Shown: positions 6,068 to 6,479 of the stretch, piece after piece
Layout of the letters: every line of letters begins with the position of its first letter
Position numbering within the stretch: position 1 is the stretch's first letter
The notes under the pieces: model-generated
What the model was told of the DNA's origin: nothing
Database searches by the model: none
What the model saw: only the letters and a program-made list of their open reading frames with translations
Made by a program: the position numbers and the translations under genes
Assembly (NCBI GenBank): GCA_022360335.1
Contig: JAKSCZ010000122.1
Location: 1 to 6,479, forward strand
Source: Pseudomonadota bacterium
Lineage (GTDB): Bacteria > Pseudomonadota > Gammaproteobacteria > Steroidobacterales > Woeseiaceae
DNA length: 6,479 bases
Direction of reading: 5' to 3'

Positions 6068-6479
6068 TCAGCCCCTCAGCGCTTCGTGGGCTTTCATCGC
6101 GAAACGGTCCGTCATTCCGGCGATGTAGTCGGCGACGACGCGCGCCCGCCCGCCTTCGTCGAGACGCGCGGCGCGGTTCGCGAACTCCGGCGGCATGCGG
6201 CCGTTGTTCTCCGTGTAAGCCGCGAACAGGTCTTCGACGATCGCGTGGGCGCGCTGCGTCATCTCGAGTTTCTTCTCGTGACTGTAGAGATGCTCGCTCA
6301 GAAAACGCTTGAGCGAGACGTGCTGTTCGTGGACCGGCGGCGACATCGTCACGAGCGGCCTGCCCGCCGCCCGCACGTCGTCGATCGTTTCGACGCCGGC
6401 CGCCTCCAGCTGCCGGCGCGTCTCTTCGATCAGGTCCGTCACGACGGTGCCGATCATGCGCCGGATGATCTCGTAGATC
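6068..6479 (-). CDS. dgt: dGTP triphosphohydrolase-like protein, C-terminal part (runs off right edge)
   Basis: Member of the dGTPase/HD-domain deoxynucleotide triphosphohydrolase family, which hydrolyses dNTPs to nucleoside and tripolyphosphate. Only the last 136 codons are in the window. The metal-binding HD motif lies in the missing N-terminal part, so activity cannot be judged. The family is recognised by the helical C-terminal region: IYEIIRRMI at the window edge, LKRFLSEHLYSHEK, LFAAYTENNGRMPPEF, and above all RVVADYIAGMTDRFA near the end (residues 113-127 of the visible part), a hallmark of dGTPase-like proteins. The methionine at 6457 is internal, because the frame stays open to the edge. 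The stop is TGA at 6070-6068. The gene is in the same orientation as pyrF and hemE, 107 bp upstream of pyrF. The exact substrate class is uncertain. Confidence 0.85.
   Translation of the reverse strand, partial: IYEIIRRMIGTVVTDLIEETRRQLEAAGVETIDDVRAAGRPLVTMSPPVHEQHVSLKRFLSEHLYSHEKKLEMTQRAHAIVEDLFAAYTENNGRMPPEFANRAARLDEGGRARVVADYIAGMTDRFAMKAHEALRG

Overview
The window reads as the chromosome of a GC-rich proteobacterium, most likely a gammaproteobacterium. The evidence is the very G/C-biased third codon positions, close matches to the E. coli FadD, HemE, PyrF and TesA/YbbA/YbbP families, and short palindromic repeats of the GTAGGAG...CGATC type resembling the REP elements of Pseudomonas and related groups. 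All genes are housekeeping families. No prophage, plasmid, CRISPR or defence gene is visible. The taxonomic call is inference.

Layout. Positions 1-1789 (minus strand) hold an ABC export pair: the N-terminal part of a YbbP-type permease, which runs off the left edge, preceded by its YbbA/LolD-type ATPase. Divergent from them, tesA (1788-2402, plus) encodes a periplasmic GDSL lysophospholipase/thioesterase. The ATPase and tesA start codons share the same CATG. 17 bp after tesA lies fadD (2420-4078, plus), a full-length long-chain acyl-CoA synthetase. A dense palindromic repeat cluster fills the convergent gap and also supplies the stop codons of fadD and hemE. On the minus strand follow hemE (4177-5244), pyrF (5241-5960, overlapping hemE by ATGA), a second palindromic cluster (5981-6047) and the C-terminal end of a dGTPase-like HD-family gene (6068-6479), which runs off the right edge.

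How the genes work together. YbbA, YbbP and TesA form a known functional unit in E. coli-like bacteria: an inner-membrane mechanotransmission-type ABC complex working with a periplasmic lipid hydrolase. fadD downstream of tesA would re-activate the fatty acids released, so the left half can be read as a lipid extraction, hydrolysis and recycling module (inference). The right half combines nucleotide metabolism (dgt, pyrF) with haem synthesis (hemE) in one orientation, probably one transcript.

The most unusual content is the repeats. Both clusters contain the same roughly 44-bp heterodimer of two palindrome types. In one cluster one half has been amplified in tandem, and in the other cluster the other half has been. 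The two types differ by paired, compensatory stem changes. No wholly novel gene system was found. There is no gene-free stretch longer than 300 bases.
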